A stretch of 64,000 bases of DNA from Cavenderia fasciculata (GCF_000203815.1 NW_004457723.1:682001-746000), one strand, 5' to 3'; counted from the stretch's first letter, positions 37,387-51,353 are shown. The notes: generated by a model not told the origin, from the sequence alone. Numbers and translations: made by a program.

Positions 37387-39827
37387 TTATTTTTGAGCTT
37401 TTTTATAACTAATAAATCTTGTTAGATTGATTCTTGATTCATCTAGACGATCTAATAGGTGACGATCAAGAGTCTTTTTCTCGGTTTTGATTTTGTTTCT
37501 GAGGATTGGAACAAATTGTTCGAGTACTTGGAGCATACCCAATTGCTTAAAGATGGCATTGACAGGTGGTTCGGCGTAAATGTCAAAGATAGAGTTGAGC
37601 GTTTCACCAACTACTTGTGCGTTGCTATCTTTGAGACATTGAATCAATAATTGTCCAATATCAGACAACATTGGTTGACAAATTGGTCTTTGACCTAAAA
37701 TACCAACCATTCCAATTAAATTGGTCTTGATTGAAACTGGTGCACTCAGAGTTAAAAGGAATAAATTCTTAATTTCTTCAATATTATTCTAAGAGTGGAA
37801 AATAAAGGTTAGTATATATATATTACCTATTGTTAAATGTTATTTGTTTGTTATTTAGTTTACATACAAAACCAATTTGATTATTAATTCTTAATAATGA
37901 CCAAAGAGATGCGGTAGCAGTTTCAAATTGATCCAAATCGACCTTGGCTTGTGAAAGTTGACCATTCTTGATTGAATGGGAGGCAATCTTGATTAATAGA
38001 TTCCAAATGGTTTCTTGGTGTGGTTGTACCATTGCTGGTTTATAAGAGATTAAAAGATTAGAAAGACAGGTAAGTGATCTTTTATGACAATTCTTGAGTG
38101 CAACAACCAATGATACCAATTCACTATATTTCTTTGCATATTCATTTCCATCAAATTCATCAATCACTTTAATAATTTCGATCAACTAAAATAGAAAAAG
38201 AAAGTAGGTTAATAAATAAATAAAATAAGTTCATTTCCATTATTTTATCTTTCTATCTATCATTTTACTTACATTTTGTAATAAAGTAGTAGAAGCCAAA
38301 TATTTAATTAATGATGATTCAGATTCTTCAACCATGGTAGTATTACCATCCTCAACATCTAAAAACTTATCATCATCATCATAGGTATTATCCATTTCAT
38401 CATTATTTGATTCTTCACCATCTTGTGAAACAATATTTGTAAATAATTCAACGGTCGATTGAATGGCTGCTACAACATCTTTCCATTGTTCTTCAACCGT
38501 TTCAAGTTGTTTTTCCAATACTTGAATCTCCTTTAATATGTTATTTTTACCAGTCAATTTGTTGTTGTTATTACCATTCTTTTCTCCACCACCCATTTCT
38601 TCATCTTCATCTTCATCATCGTCATCGTCATCATCTCGTTCATCGATTTGTTCTTGTTCTTGATCTTCAATTGGTTTCATCTTCATGATGATTTCATCTT
38701 TATCTTCTTTTTTAATGTCTGCCATTTCCTTTAGTTTCACCATGTTGTCAACGATTTGACTGATTTCAATGAGACCTTGAACAGGGTTGGTTGAAAAGGA
38801 GGTCAAAAGGATGGGAGTCAATGTTTCAATAACCTTGTCACGCGATTGATAGTGAGCACCAATATTTAACAACGATGAAGATGCCAATGATTTGATACGG
38901 ATTGACATGGTGGTCGATTGTGATACACTTTGATACAATCCAATCAACACATCTTGACCAATCGACAATGCCAATGGTGGATTGTTTTCAGTAATCACTG
39001 CCAAGAATTCAGCAACATGATATGAAAGGTTTTCAATCAAACCACCATCTCTACCCAACACCTTGAATAATAATGGGAATTGTGCCAACAATGATTTTGA
39101 TACAAATTCAAATGCTTTATCTGATTCTTCACTATAAAATAGAAATAAGGAAATTAGAAACTATTACAAAGCATATATCTTTCTTCAAGCATACCAAATA
39201 TTTGTTAAAAGTGAAATAGATTGTAAAAGAATATGTTGAGCACCAATAATGTTATTATTAGCCCTAAGTTCAATTGATTTTGAAATGGTATCAATTGAAA
39301 TGGTAATATTTGATAGTGTTGGTGTAAGAATATCAAGTTGTAATAATGTTTCAATTGATTTTGGTTCAATGATTGTTAAGTTTCTAGAAAATATTTCATA
39401 AATTGTAAATATTAGTATCATATATATTTGTGACAATTTAGTATCTTCTCTCTCTATTCTCTATTTACCTAAGTGCACCAATAGCAGATACTCTAACTTG
39501 AACATCAGAATCTACAAAATGTTGAATAACCTTTGTAAGGTTCTGTGCGGTGATTGATTTCAAGAATTGAGGGTTTTCGAGGATAAGTTCACAGAGTGTA
39601 CGGAATGCAACATCTCTTTCATTTGAACTTGGGTCATCCATCAACTCGAATACTTGTTGTGGATTAGCAGTTGAACAATTGTAGAGAGCTTGAGCAATAT
39701 CATCGTTTCTAATGGCATCAACCAATGATGAATCTTGTTGTTGTTGTTGATTGTTGTTGTTGGTTGCTCCTCCCAATGATGTTGGATCTACTCTATATAC
39801 CTTTTTATTTGTTGGAATTTTACCCAT
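37387..39827 (-). CDS. Syo1/HEATR3-like symportin, ribosomal protein import adaptor (708 aa)
   Basis: Exons: 39827-39469, 39383-39195, 39131-38273, 38185-37868, 37788-37387. ARM/HEAT repeats run through the whole protein (DVAFRTLCELILENPQFL; VSAIGALRNLTI; SLLTNIC; ALVVALKNCHKRSLTCLSNLL). A long acidic loop (poly-Asp/Glu, residues about 335-365) interrupts the solenoid, exactly as in Syo1, where the acidic loop binds Rpl5/Rpl11 and the N-terminus binds the importin. The N-terminal MGKIPTNKK basic stretch fits an import signal. Role by family: co-import of uL18 and uL5 (with 5S RNP) into the nucleus. Length matches Syo1 and HEATR3 (about 620-680). Confidence in the family is moderate because ARM repeats are degenerate. 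Confidence 0.75.
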
Positions 39828-40203
39828 TCTCTCTCTCTATCTCTCTATCTCTGATTCTTTGTATGTAAAAAGATACTAAACAATAAAACAAAAAGCAATT
39901 AATCGATAAGAGACAAAAAACGAATGCGACGACCGAAACAGGTAGTTTTTTTTTTTTTTTTTTTCATAGATTATTAGTTTGGCTATTATTACATTTCATT
40001 CATTCCTTTATTGTTATTATTATTATTATTCAATCAAATTCGATTGAATTTAATATATCTATCTATCTATTATTATTATTACTTTTTTTAAAAGTTACAA
40101 TTCATTCATTATTATTATTACTGTTATTATAATTGGATTCCCCAACATGTTGTGTTTTTGATTATTATTATTACTATTATAAAAGATGATTCGTTTTCTT
40201 CTT
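39828..40203. other. Spacer between two minus-strand genes
   Basis: About 375 bp with a poly-T run (about 39945-39964) and several ATT microsatellites (about 40013-40030, 40064-40080). No gene seen. Confidence 0.6.
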
Positions 40204-43200
40204 TTAGGAAGCTTTATGAGTCATTTCTATGATTCCTTGTACTTGGAAGAATGGATTTGAAATGAGATTTTCATCATTGTTTTCACGAGCCTTTGAAAGT
40301 AAACGAGTTAAAATGCTTCTATATTGTTCTGGACTTTCAGATTCCAATTGAGTTAATAAAAAGTAACTGGAATGACTATTATTAAAAATATCGAGGTTAG
40401 TTATATTTATATTTCCATGAATTAATTATGTTATACATACTAGGCAATTTGAGTACAAGAATCATTTAATAAACTCTTGAAAAATCCAATACCTCCAACA
40501 CGAGCCAAATCTTCTGGATCATGACAACGAAGAATCAAAAGATGAACCAATACCAATCTTTGTTCGCTGAATCTTTCAATTGGACTAATATTATTAAAAA
40601 GATATTGAAGAATACTAATGTTGATCGATTTTAATAATGGCGCTGATATTATAAATTGATTCTTTAAAAATAATGAAAAATTGGTATCTGGTGCCCATGA
40701 TTCTCTTATATATAATTGTTTTGTTCCTATAAAAAAAAAGAAAAAAAGAGAGATTAATAAAATATATTATAATGTTTTTAATTTTCTCTTTCTTTCTATT
40801 TACCATTGCGACTATAAATCATATCAAAAATGATATCATTTATAGTTAATAGATTATTTTCATCCTTTTCACCAGAGGCAGTGATTCTAAGTATACATTC
40901 GTTTAACATGTCAAAGACTTCTTGACTCTTTGTTTCGCCAGTCTTTAGTTTGTACTTTGACATTAAAATCAATCTTTCAGTCAGCGATATATAAACCTTT
41001 CTAACCTTTGGATTTGGATGACTGGCCAATTGTACAAATAGATTGACTGAAAAATTAATATTTGCATTATTATCCTTATCAATTAATACTCTTTTTAATA
41101 AATTAAATAACCAATTCTAAAATAGATAGATAGAAAGTTTAGTTTGTTAGTTAAAAATTCTTATGATTGTTTTTCTGATCTATTTATCTTACTTCAGCAT
41201 TAAATCTTAAATATTCATCAGCATCATTTGTTATCCAATCATAAAGAAGAGAGGTTGTTTTTTCTATACTATCTTGTTGTTCAAGTACGAGATACTTTTC
41301 GCATTGTTGATCTACCATTTGATGTCTGATGGCATGTTCGCGAATCTTCATTGTGAATTTAATAATTAGATCTTCATAGGAATAGGATGCATCGTGTTTG
41401 GCACTATCATTGGAAGTGAAAAGGAAGAAATCCGATACAAAGTCCTTTTCTGGTATACATTTAAATATTTGAACAAAGTAATGTGGTGCATCTGCTCTTT
41501 TAAATAATTCTAATAATAATGGTGATTCCTAAGAGAGTAGAAATGGAAAAGGAAGGAAGGATTAATAAACTGCTATATAATATTGTTAATTATATTACTT
41601 ACTTGAGTTAATTGAGTATCTACAATAGTTTGAGATTTAAGAGCAGTTTGTAATACATAATCAAATATTACAACAAATAAATTATTTTTAGCTTCGTTTG
41701 ATCTGATACTAGTATAGAGATTTAGAATAAAATCAATTCCACCAATCTTGTTTAATTCCTCTTCATTTAAAAACATATTTGATGTTGATGATGAATTTGT
41801 ATTTGATTCTTTGTATCTAAAAAAATAAATAAAAAAAAGATATATTAGTTTTTTAATATTTGTATTATTTGTTTTTTTTACGTACAAGAAATTACATAAC
41901 ATTCTAACCAACATTCTTTTAGTTTGATCACTTGAATCTTGAATAAATTTAAGAAAACAACCAATGATTTGAGAATTTAATTGGAGTAGTCTGTGACGAA
42001 TGACATTTCCTTGTTCGACGATAAAAACTAGTACGCAGTTGAGAGCCTCTGCCCAAACGTCATTATCTTTTTCTCCAACTTGGGTCATTTGATTGAGACA
42101 GTCTCGAAGTAGAGAGAATACAGAATCTTGTAATTCTCCAATAGTTCCTTGTGTTCCATCCTCTAATCTTAATTCGCTATAAATATTAACATGTACTGAA
42201 AGATTAAATATAATATTAAAGAGATGGATTCTTGTATCACGATTTGGACTCTCTAATATTTGTTTTAAATAACCAAAAATGATCTTTTCTCCATCTACTC
42301 CATTTTTACAATAAATATCAGATATTATCTAATATAAACAAAAATAAGAATATTGAGTAAGTATTAATCATATTCATTTCAATATATTCTCTTTTATCTT
42401 TTACATACTTTAATAAATATTTTAGTTGCAATTGATCTATCTTGTGGTGTTGCAGGATTAAGTATAACTTTTAAAACTTGTTGTTTTTCAGTATCTTTAA
42501 TCTTTAGAGGTTCTTGTTCACTATAATACTTGTATTGGAACAATGCTGGTGCTTTTCTTCTTCTCAATGTGAATTGTAAAGTTAAATCTTTTTGTTCCGC
42601 TCTAAAAAGTTGAAAGTGTATATAAGTATTTCATCAATTATATTATATATATTATATATATTTTGAGCTTACTTCTTTTTTGCTTGTTGTACAATATTAA
42701 TTGATTGAGAATTGACTGAATCATCAGGACATTTAAACAATTCTTTTCCTTTTAATTCACTTGATTTCATACCTCCAAATGGAGAATGAGTTAATAAGCT
42801 TTGGATTTCTAAATAGAAATAAATAAATAAATAAATATGGAATGGTTAATATTATATTATATTATATTGATCTAATCATTTAATCTAATCTATATTTCTA
42901 CATACTTGGAGATTGTTTTGAAGAGGAAGAAGAAGATGAAGCAGAAGATTGATTGATATTGATGTTGTTTGTTTTCATTGACATTAGATCACAAATATAA
43001 CCATCTTCATTGAATGCTCTTCGTAAGAGGGTTGGGGAGGTGGAGAAACCATTGCTACTTGAAAATACAGTGTTGCTACTCGACGCTATCGATGCGTTGC
43101 TATCTCTAAGAGTACCGGCTAGATTCGAGACACCCAGCAACTGTGGATGATGGAGTGTGTGGTGAACCGATCCAATACCAGCCGGCGCAGATGCAGTCGA

Positions 43201-44257
43201 CGTGGTGAGTTGAGGTGCTTGTTGAAGATCGTGCAAGATTGAGATGGGGTTGTTGGGTGCTGATGATGCCAAGTTGGGAGATGTTAAATTGTTGTTGATG
43301 TTGTGACCACTGCTACCGCCACCACCACCACCTCCAACACCACCATTACTATGATTCAATAAAGTCGTACGTATAGGTGAATCATTGGCAGATTGTGGTG
43401 AAGAGGATGCAGAGGATGAAATCGAATTGGTAGTTGTAGTTGTCGTGACAGCAGGTTGTTGTAGCATATTAGTGAGGTCTAGTGATGTACGTGGTTGAAG
43501 GGAATTTGCTATGTCTTGGTCTCGAGGACTGCCAATCGTCGTCGATGCCGATTGACTACGTGTACGCAACAGCCCTACATTGTTGGCCCGTCTCGTACTC
43601 GGGTCTGTCATTGATCCCGTACTCGACCCAATCCCAGTCGACCCCGCATTCTTACCTCCCATTCCCATATCATTTACATAGTTTGGATGTTGTTTAACTT
43701 GATTTGCAATCAATGCTCTAATATATGTTATTGACTAAGAGTGCGAGAAAAAGAGAGAAAGAGGGTAGAAAAAAGGTTGTTAACAACTTTTGAACTGTAC
43801 TACTACTACTACTACTACTACTACCAACTATGTGTCATTACCTTTTGTAACAATATACTAGAGGATGTAATACCAAGACAAAAAGTATCGAGATCCAACA
43901 GTATTTGAAGAGATGGTGGATGCAGTGCTATATTATTCTTTACAAGTTTCAATATTCTTGATAGTACCTGTTCATAGTGTGATTTCTCATTTCTAACTCT
44001 TTCCATCATATTTAAATAAACTATAAAGGAGAAGGGAAGGGAAGGGAATAGACATACATATTGTATGTATGTTAGGGATGATGATTCTTTTGTCTCGATT
44101 GATTGAACATACCTAAATCAACAGTATTTGGATCATCAAAGTATTTGTTGAGATTGAATTGGGCATCGGCGGATGGCATAGTACCATCAGGTATACTATT
44201 CTGTTGAACTACATTTCTAATGATATGATTCACAAACTTTCTATTGGTTGTACTCAT
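40204..44257 (-). CDS. Large helical-repeat protein of unknown function (1081 aa)
   Basis: Eleven exons: 44257-44113, 44020-43842, 43734-42906, 42808-42673, 42601-42409, 42328-41886, 41816-41603, 41528-41193, 41116-40804, 40726-40441, 40375-40204. All donors are GT with A/T-rich consensus and the sum is in frame. The N-terminal 105 residues are helical (MERVRNEKSHYEQVLSRILK). Residues 110-380 form a low-complexity, Gly/Ser/Asn-rich linker (a seven-Gly run is present). The rest is an all-helical solenoid of ARM/HEAT type (RDTRIHLFNIIFNLSVHV; WAEALNCVLVFIVEQG; EAKNNLFVVIFDYVLQT; NPKVRKVYISLTERL). I do not recognise the family. No membrane segment or catalytic motif is visible, so a scaffold role is likely. 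Confidence 0.75.
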
Positions 44258-44847
44258 TTTTGATCGTGTCTAGTCTATCGTGTAGTGTAAAGAAAGAAGA
44301 AGTGTAGTGTAGTGTAGTGTAGTGTAGTCTAGTAGTTAACTACTACTTTGTCTATAGTGGTGTTTATCGTCGCGGTTGTTGTCGTAGTATTATCAGTCGT
44401 CGATCTATCCTATCCTATCCTATCTAATCTATTATGACCCTCCTCAAAAGGAAGGATTGTTGTAATGGTTATATATGTAAATAATATGAATGACTGTGAC
44501 GATGATGATGATGACGACGAGATGTGATTTATATCTGTCTACTATAGAATAATAAATAAAGATGATAAAGATGATATTTTCGCTTGTATATGTATGTGTA
44601 TATGTATAGGTTATTCTACTGAAAGTCTAAAGAGAGAACAGAAACAGAGGAAAGCCAATAAATTGGTTGGTTGTCCCTTTAAAAAAAAATATTTGGATTG
44701 TCACCAAAGGTTTGCATATTTTCCTCTTTATGTAATCCTTGCTTGATTATAATATATTTATAGTATATTTAATCATATGTAACATAGCTTATAAATATAA
44801 ATCAAAGAGAAGAGAAGAGAAGAGAAGAGAGAAGAGAAAAGAGAGAG
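44258..44847. promoter_or_regulatory. 0.6-kb divergent promoter region with pentanucleotide repeats
   Basis: Contains a GTGTA-type 5-bp tandem run at about 44302-44327, a CTATC 5-bp run at about 44406-44425, and a purine tract AGAGA/AGAGAAG at about 44806-44845 ending at the HPS1 start. No gene seen. Confidence 0.6.
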
Positions 44848-47584
44848 ATGAAATGTTTAATTATTCTAGATCCTAGTACAACTAGTGCACTCTATATCGA
44901 ACACATCTTTGAAGGTGTATTGGCACCACAACTACAAACAATCATCAACTTTATATCAGGTACGATTGGACAGAGACCTCAATTTATTAAAGCTGGAAAG
45001 TTGAAGTTTGTATTTCAATATGTATGTATAGAGAGAGAGACATAGAGAGTAGAAGAGAGAGAACACTCAAATATGCGTTTCAGATCTCTGAGATGTTCAG
45101 ATTGAAATTTTAATCTTATCATCTCCACAACTTACACTTTATTCTTCTTCTCCTTTTGTGTTGTGTTATATATATATATCATTAATACAAATATTCTAGA
45201 ATGATTACATTAATAATAATCAAAAGAATTCAGATTTATTATGGTTTGTTTTGGTATCAGACGATGATGATTCAGAAACGTTGCTTCGTAATAGATTGAC
45301 ACTTCTCAATCATCTCTATTCAATGGTGTTGGGAAACCAACTGATCGACAGAAAGAATGGAGTCAAGATCAATATGAGAGTACTCAAACAAAAGATGTCT
45401 ACCATTTCAGCAACTGTCAATGCACTCTTTGACGAATCTCAAAGTGTCCTATGTCAAGCTTTCGAGTACTTAGAATTAAATGAAAGAATTCGTACTCGTG
45501 TATCACATGCTCTAACTGATCTATTAAATGAATATCCTCAAGTATGTTGTTATAATATAATCATATGGAATATGATGGTGGAAACCAATGGATGAATGAA
45601 TGGAAAAGTTTAAGGAAATATTATTTATTGACACCCCTTTATTTTTCTTTTTTTTTTCTTTTCCATTTTCACCAACAAAGACATCTTATGCAGCCATTTA
45701 TATTGGTCAAAAATTAATCACCTTTCATTGTAAACAAAAACCTCATCTTCAAAACTTTGATTTATTCCTTTTATCTATTTATTGTCAAATTCAACTTAAA
45801 CCAAGAGGTTTGTATAATAATAATAATAATAATAATAATTATTTAATTTATTAATATATTTTTTATTATTTATTTATTTATTTTTTAGAAAGATTTACTT
45901 ATAAAAGAGAAGAAGATGAAATTTTGGAAGAACAAACAACACCAGCATCGATTGCACAGGAAATATCATCATTTGAAAATGTATCACCAAGAAATTTAGA
46001 TGAAGGAAATCAAAGTTTTAATTCACCACCAACAGGTGGTCTTGGTGACGATCGGTCAAGTGGAGAAGATGATATGTTTGAAACGGCACCAGAGGATTTT
46101 GAAGAGCCAATATCATTTTTAGCTTCTCCATTCCTTAGTCAATTAATAGATGATACCAATAACCAAAATTCAGATAATATCCCTACATTATCAAAATCAA
46201 AGGTAAAAAAAAAAAGACAAACTAATCATTTATTCATATCTCTTTAATATTAATAATGTGATGATTTTATTTATTTATAGAGACATAAATTATCAATATT
46301 GATGGATTCATTAAAAGAAGGAGTTAAATCATCATCACCACCAGAAGCCATATCAGTTTTAAATTACTCACTTTTATTTATTGGGTATATGGAAGATACT
46401 TTATCAAAGGAAATGTACACTTCAAATACAGAGTTTGCCATTAAAAAGTTCCAACTTGACAATGGGTTCCCTGAAACTGGTATTGCAGATTTCCCAACAA
46501 TGAAATCAATACTTTATAAAGTTAAAAATTCACCTGTAAATATCTTAAAAAAGAAAGAAAGAAATTGATAACAAAAACTTTTATTAATAATCAAATCATT
46601 ATTTTTCTCTTTGTCTCTTAGACATTATTAACAAGAAAAAAATTAATGTCAGCATCATATGAAGATAACCTAAGTAGTTTAAAGGATATTAGTTTAGGAA
46701 GTAAAAAGAGTGATAGCTCACTTGATGATAATACATCAACAACTTCTACCAATACCAATAACAATAACAATAACAATACTACTTCTACTTCTACTACTTC
46801 TACAGCTACACCAACAACACCATCAAAACCAAATCCATTAATGGCAATGTCATTTGATGAGAATTGGGTATCGGCAGCATCAACATTGGAAATGATTTAT
46901 TTTAGAAATGCAAATGCAACTCCAACACCAATTTGGGCCTATTGTGCCGAGATTCAAGAAAACACATTCCTTTTACTACTCAACAAGGAAAAGATACAAA
47001 AAGACACAAAGCAAGAGATTGAGCGTCTAGAAGCATCCAAGCGTATCCTATACGATCGTATTTGCAAGCAATATGGAAAGTTTTTGCTCGTCAAGGAAAA
47101 GACCAATATTGCCATCTCGAGATTCTCACATATCCCAGGTCTCGTCCATTTCATCTTGATCGATCGTACCAACCATCGAATCAAGGCACCCACGATATCT
47201 CAGTTGAACGGTCCACGAAACACACTCAATGTACAGCCAGAGGACATGGTCCAGTTTATCAAGAAACGTGTTTGGAATATGTACAGTCACTGTTGTCATC
47301 AACTCAAAAAGGGATACAGCTACCAAGTCATCAAAGACAAGGATTTCCAATACAGTTATCGTCTCTGGGTAGAAGACGATGAGAGCAAAGAACAAATTGT
47401 TGAACGTGACACTCGTATCTACAACTCTCGTTCAATCTACTCTGAATTGGTCAAACGTTATTATCCACAACCCGTCAAATGTCTAGAGCTTCTCACTCTC
47501 TATATTGGTGCTCTTCCAGTTTCTTTAATCTATAAAAATGATCGTGTTTTATGTTCATTATTATTTGATAAAGAACAAGAATAA
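44848..47584 (+). CDS. hps1: HPS1 homologue, BLOC-3 Rab-GEF subunit (724 aa)
   Basis: Six exons: 44848-45021, 45200-45541, 45681-45807, 45889-46202, 46281-46535, 46622-47584. The N-terminal longin domain begins MKCLIILDPST, as HPS1 begins MKCVLVA. It continues with LLWFVLVSDDD, ETLLRNRLTLLNHLYSMVLG and DRKNGVKINMR. Acidic and Ser-rich linkers follow, and the C-terminal longin-like region includes FLLVKEKTNIAISRF, LVHFILIDRT and CLELLTLYIGALPVSLI. With HPS4, HPS1 forms BLOC-3, the GEF for Rab32/38 on lysosome-related organelles; dictyostelids have Rab32 and contractile vacuole/lysosome traffic. An unexpected segment in exon 5 (FAIKKFQLDNGFPETGIADF) looks like a peptidoglycan-binding helix motif. 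Length fits human HPS1 (700). Confidence 0.75.
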
Positions 47585-47705
47585 GACAAAAGTAATAGTA
47601 ATAGTAATAGTAGTAGTCGTAGTAGTAGCTATAGTTTTATATTAATAATAATAATAAATATAAAGAGAGAGGGTTATTTATTTATTTATTTTTTAAATTG
47701 TTTAT

Positions 47706-48703
47706 TTACAATTCCCCTTTATTTATATACCTTATTAATTCTCCTGCTGTTGTATCTAAACTATAAATATTATATATTAAATTAAATTAGTAAATATATT
47801 TTTATATTCTATATATTCTATATATTTTATACCTTTTAATATCACCACTAATTAAAAGATCTTTTAATAATAATGATATGGACATGTTTGAATACCTTAA
47901 TTTCTTTTTATTCAAATCCTTTAATAATATTTCCTTGTATTTTAGTTTTGATATCATTCCAAGTAATTCCTTTCTACCTTTTGATAGATTTGTTATGTAT
48001 CCACCCGATCCAGGTACATTTAATAAATAATTTCCATCATCATTTAATAATAATAAATTAGATTGTACTAATATCCTATATAATGAATAATAAATTAAAA
48101 GATTAGAACAATACGTATTGTATACAAAATACTTGTATATATCTCCATACGTTATAGCATTTTCAATATGTTGAGGAGATAATTGTAAAATTTGTTGTAA
48201 TTTTGATCTGAATATACTAACATCTGTAAAGGATGGTATTAACAAATTGATGAATTGATCCAATACTTGGTTATGAAAAGGTTGTTGGTGGTGGTCTTGT
48301 GTAGCTGTAGAAGTGGCAGTGTTGGTGGTGTTTAGTTTAAGTGATTCAATCTTCTTTATATAATCACTTGTCATCAATATTCCATAATCATTTTGTCCTG
48401 TCAATAATTTCATTACTCTTATTTTTCCTTGTTTCTTTAAATTAAACTATCAATATTGAGAGTGAGAAGTTAGTTATATAAATAGAGGTTTCTATTATGA
48501 TGATACAAATTATTTTACATACTAGATTCTTATCAACTTTTGATTTATTTTTCTCTACATAGTATAGATGTGATTGTAATATAAAAGGAGGACATTGTTT
48601 ATAGAGTGTCTTGTCAAACTCGATTTCAACAAGTGATTGTATAGAAGCCAATATCGATTCTTCTTCAGTTAATTGAATTTCTATTTCTCCAGTAAATGGT
48701 TCA

Positions 48704-48734
<31 letters not shown>

Positions 48735-48963
48735 CATTTAGATCATCATCATCATCATTATCTAAACTATTATTGCGAGTAGTTGTAGATGCTGTAGATG
48801 TTGTCGTAGTTGTAGTTGTTGTTGTTGATTTATATCTCTTTATATCTTGTACAGCAGTTGATTGTTCTTCATCTTCATCTTGTTCATCTATATCTTTTGG
48901 AGCTTGAGGTTTATCATCATCACCATCCAAATCATCTAAATCTGTATTTGTTCGTTTTGTCAT
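47706..48963 (-). CDS. stk19: STK19-like winged-helix protein (369 aa)
   Basis: Exons: 48963-48523, 48446-47833, 47760-47706. The acceptor of the last intron was set at TATAG because it gives the ending SLDTTAGELIRYI, matching the STTSGTLLRL end of STK19. The N-terminal 100 residues are acidic, Thr-rich and Asn-rich. The rest holds three winged-helix modules, with YVEKNKSKVDKNLFNLKKQGKIR, ENAITYGDI, and VPGSGGYITNLSKGRKELLGMISKLKYKEIL, the last closely following STK19 PGAGRFIK and KGRQAVLSMVRKAKYRELAL. Despite its name STK19 is not a kinase; it binds DNA and acts in transcription-coupled repair. The gene converges with hps1. Confidence 0.85.
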
Positions 48964-49113
48964 TGTTAGAGGGGCAATTAAATTTACATACAAGCATAAA
49001 AACCCAAGGTTGTCTAGCTCTAGAATTTCTAATTTATTATTATTATTATGTAATTTTAATTCATTATGTTATACTAGTATAGTATATCTGTATAGACAAG
49101 AGATAAGAAAGGA

Positions 49114-51353
49114 ATGGAAGAGGATGATGACAATAATAATAATGATAACAATGTTGTATCTATGCCAATCTTTATAACATTTCAAAGTATATTTAGAATA
49201 AGTGTTATAAGAAACAAAGTGTTTGGTATGATGAAAGAATTACCACATGGTTGTAACAGAGTTGATGATAATAATAATAATAATCATAATGGCCAGTATA
49301 TTAAAGGAAAGGAGTTACTTAGACTATCACCAATGACATGGCTCGCAAAGTATGGTTTGTCATGGGACTATGTTAAACATTATCTACCGATAAAGACACT
49401 GGACAACATCGATTTGGAGTGTCGTAGTGCAATGATAAATGCTTATATATGTCACAAGAATGCAACCATTGACACTCTCAAACAACTATTGCAATGGTCA
49501 CCCGACTTTGCATTCAATGATTACGTTTGGCAAGAACAGTTGTTAAGGGGTAACGAGGCGATAACAAAGTTTCTCGTTCAAAACTACCCAGATCAAGTCA
49601 AGTTTGATCATGTTCAAGCAATACAAGCATGTGCATCTGGTAGTGTTCCATTGGTTTGTTGGTTACATGAATCTATGCATTTAAACGACGAATGGTTTTC
49701 ACTTGATTGTGCTTGTACTGGTAGTAGTACCAGTACCTCTTGTTCAACCACGTCGTTGGAGATGGTCAAATGGTTACACTTTAACATTAAACGAGCAATT
49801 TGTACAGTGCGGGCAATAGATGCAGCTGCCTATCATGGAATGTATGATGTTGTTTCTTTTCTTTTAGAAAATCGTACAGAGGGATATTCAACACGCTATC
49901 GATGGTGCAGCTGCAAATGGTCATATGAATATTATAAAGGTAAAGAAAACAATAGATACAGACAGATCTGTAGATATACACTCTTTCTTTCTTTATTAAA
50001 ACATTAATGTTTTTTTATTTAATAATGATGGATGTATCTAGTTAATTCATAATCATTTTCTCTCTAAAGGTAAAGATCTTAGTAAAAAGAATCTTTGGTC
50101 TCAAAAGGGATTGGATATGGCAGCATCAAATAACCATCTTGATATTTTAAGATATCTAGTAGTAAATAATAGTAGTGTAGATTGTACAACTGTTGCATTT
50201 CACAATGCTTCAAAAAATGGACATCTTTGTATGGTGGAATGGTTGCATGAGAATCAAAGTCATGTTTGTTGTGAACCTAAAAAATCTATTGACCAAGTGG
50301 CTAGAAATGGGCATTTAAACATGATAAAGGTTTATATATATATATCTGTAGAAAATCAAAACATTATTATTATTATTTATTTACCTAAATTTCTCTTTTA
50401 ACAAATTTTAGTATTTTTATGAAAAATTAAACTGTACAGGAGGACAACCTCTTCTAAGTGCTTCTGTTGGCGGACATTTACATATAGTATCGTATCTTTT
50501 AGAAAATAGTAAAACAAGTACGTGTTTGTTTAATTATTGATCAAATTGATTGACGTTCATTAATCCTTTTTTTTTTTTTTCTACCAAGATGAAAATAATT
50601 TAAAAATGGATGCTATAGCTGCTAACGGACATTTACATATTTTACATTATTTATTAGAGAATGGAATCAAGTTATATGCTTTAAACACTATTGTTCATGC
50701 TATTCGTGGTGGTCCACATTTAGATGTTATTCGATTTATAGTTTCCAATCATTTGCAATGGATTTGTCGTTTGGAAGAGGTAAAAGAAAAGAATAGAGCA
50801 AATCATGCATTTTGTTTGGCTATCATGAGTGGTCACCTTGGCATGGTCGAATTTATTCACTCTATAATCCAATCAACCGAATTATTATCATTGACCGAAC
50901 CTTTAGATATTGCTTGTGGTAGTGGTCATTTTGAAATTGTAAAGGTAGTTAAATCAAAACATCATCATCCATTGTATTATTATTATTAATATTATTAATA
51001 TTACTTAATTATTACTGATTTTATTTATTATTTATTATTTATTATTTCAGTATCTACACTCAAAAGGTTTCAAATGTACAACTAATGCAATGGACAATGC
51101 AGCTAGCATAGGTGCCACTGATATTGTCAAATTCCTTCATGAGAATAGGAGTGAAGGATGTACTATGAAAGCACTTGGATCTGTAACATTGGGACGTTGT
51201 TGGGATATTGAAATTGTGAAATTCTTGCATAGCAATAGGTCAGAAGGTTGTTTACCTGATGCTATGGACAGATCTTTACAACTCGGTTTCCTACATATAG
51301 CTCATTTCCTTTATAATAATAGACATCAAGTCAATCTACAAGTACACAAATAA
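49114..51353 (+). CDS. Dictyostelid ankyrin-like repeat protein with F-box-like N-terminus (about 625 aa, one-base frame break)
   Basis: Exons: 49114-49939, 50042-50329, 50412-50517, 50589-50944, 51051-51353. The N-terminus has the SIFRISVIRNKVFGMM motif seen at the head of many dictyostelid ankyrin-like proteins. About ten ankyrin-type repeats follow (AIDGAAANGHMNII; LDMAASNNHLDILRYLV; VARNGHLNMIK; MDAIAANGHLHILHYLLENG; IACGSGHFEIVK). At about 49879-49884 the frame moves by one base: upstream reads ENRTEG in one frame and the repeat resumes as AIDGAAANGH in the next; a surplus G in a GGG run explains it. Either an assembly error or a real break. These families are greatly expanded in dictyostelids and their roles are unknown. 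Confidence 0.75.
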
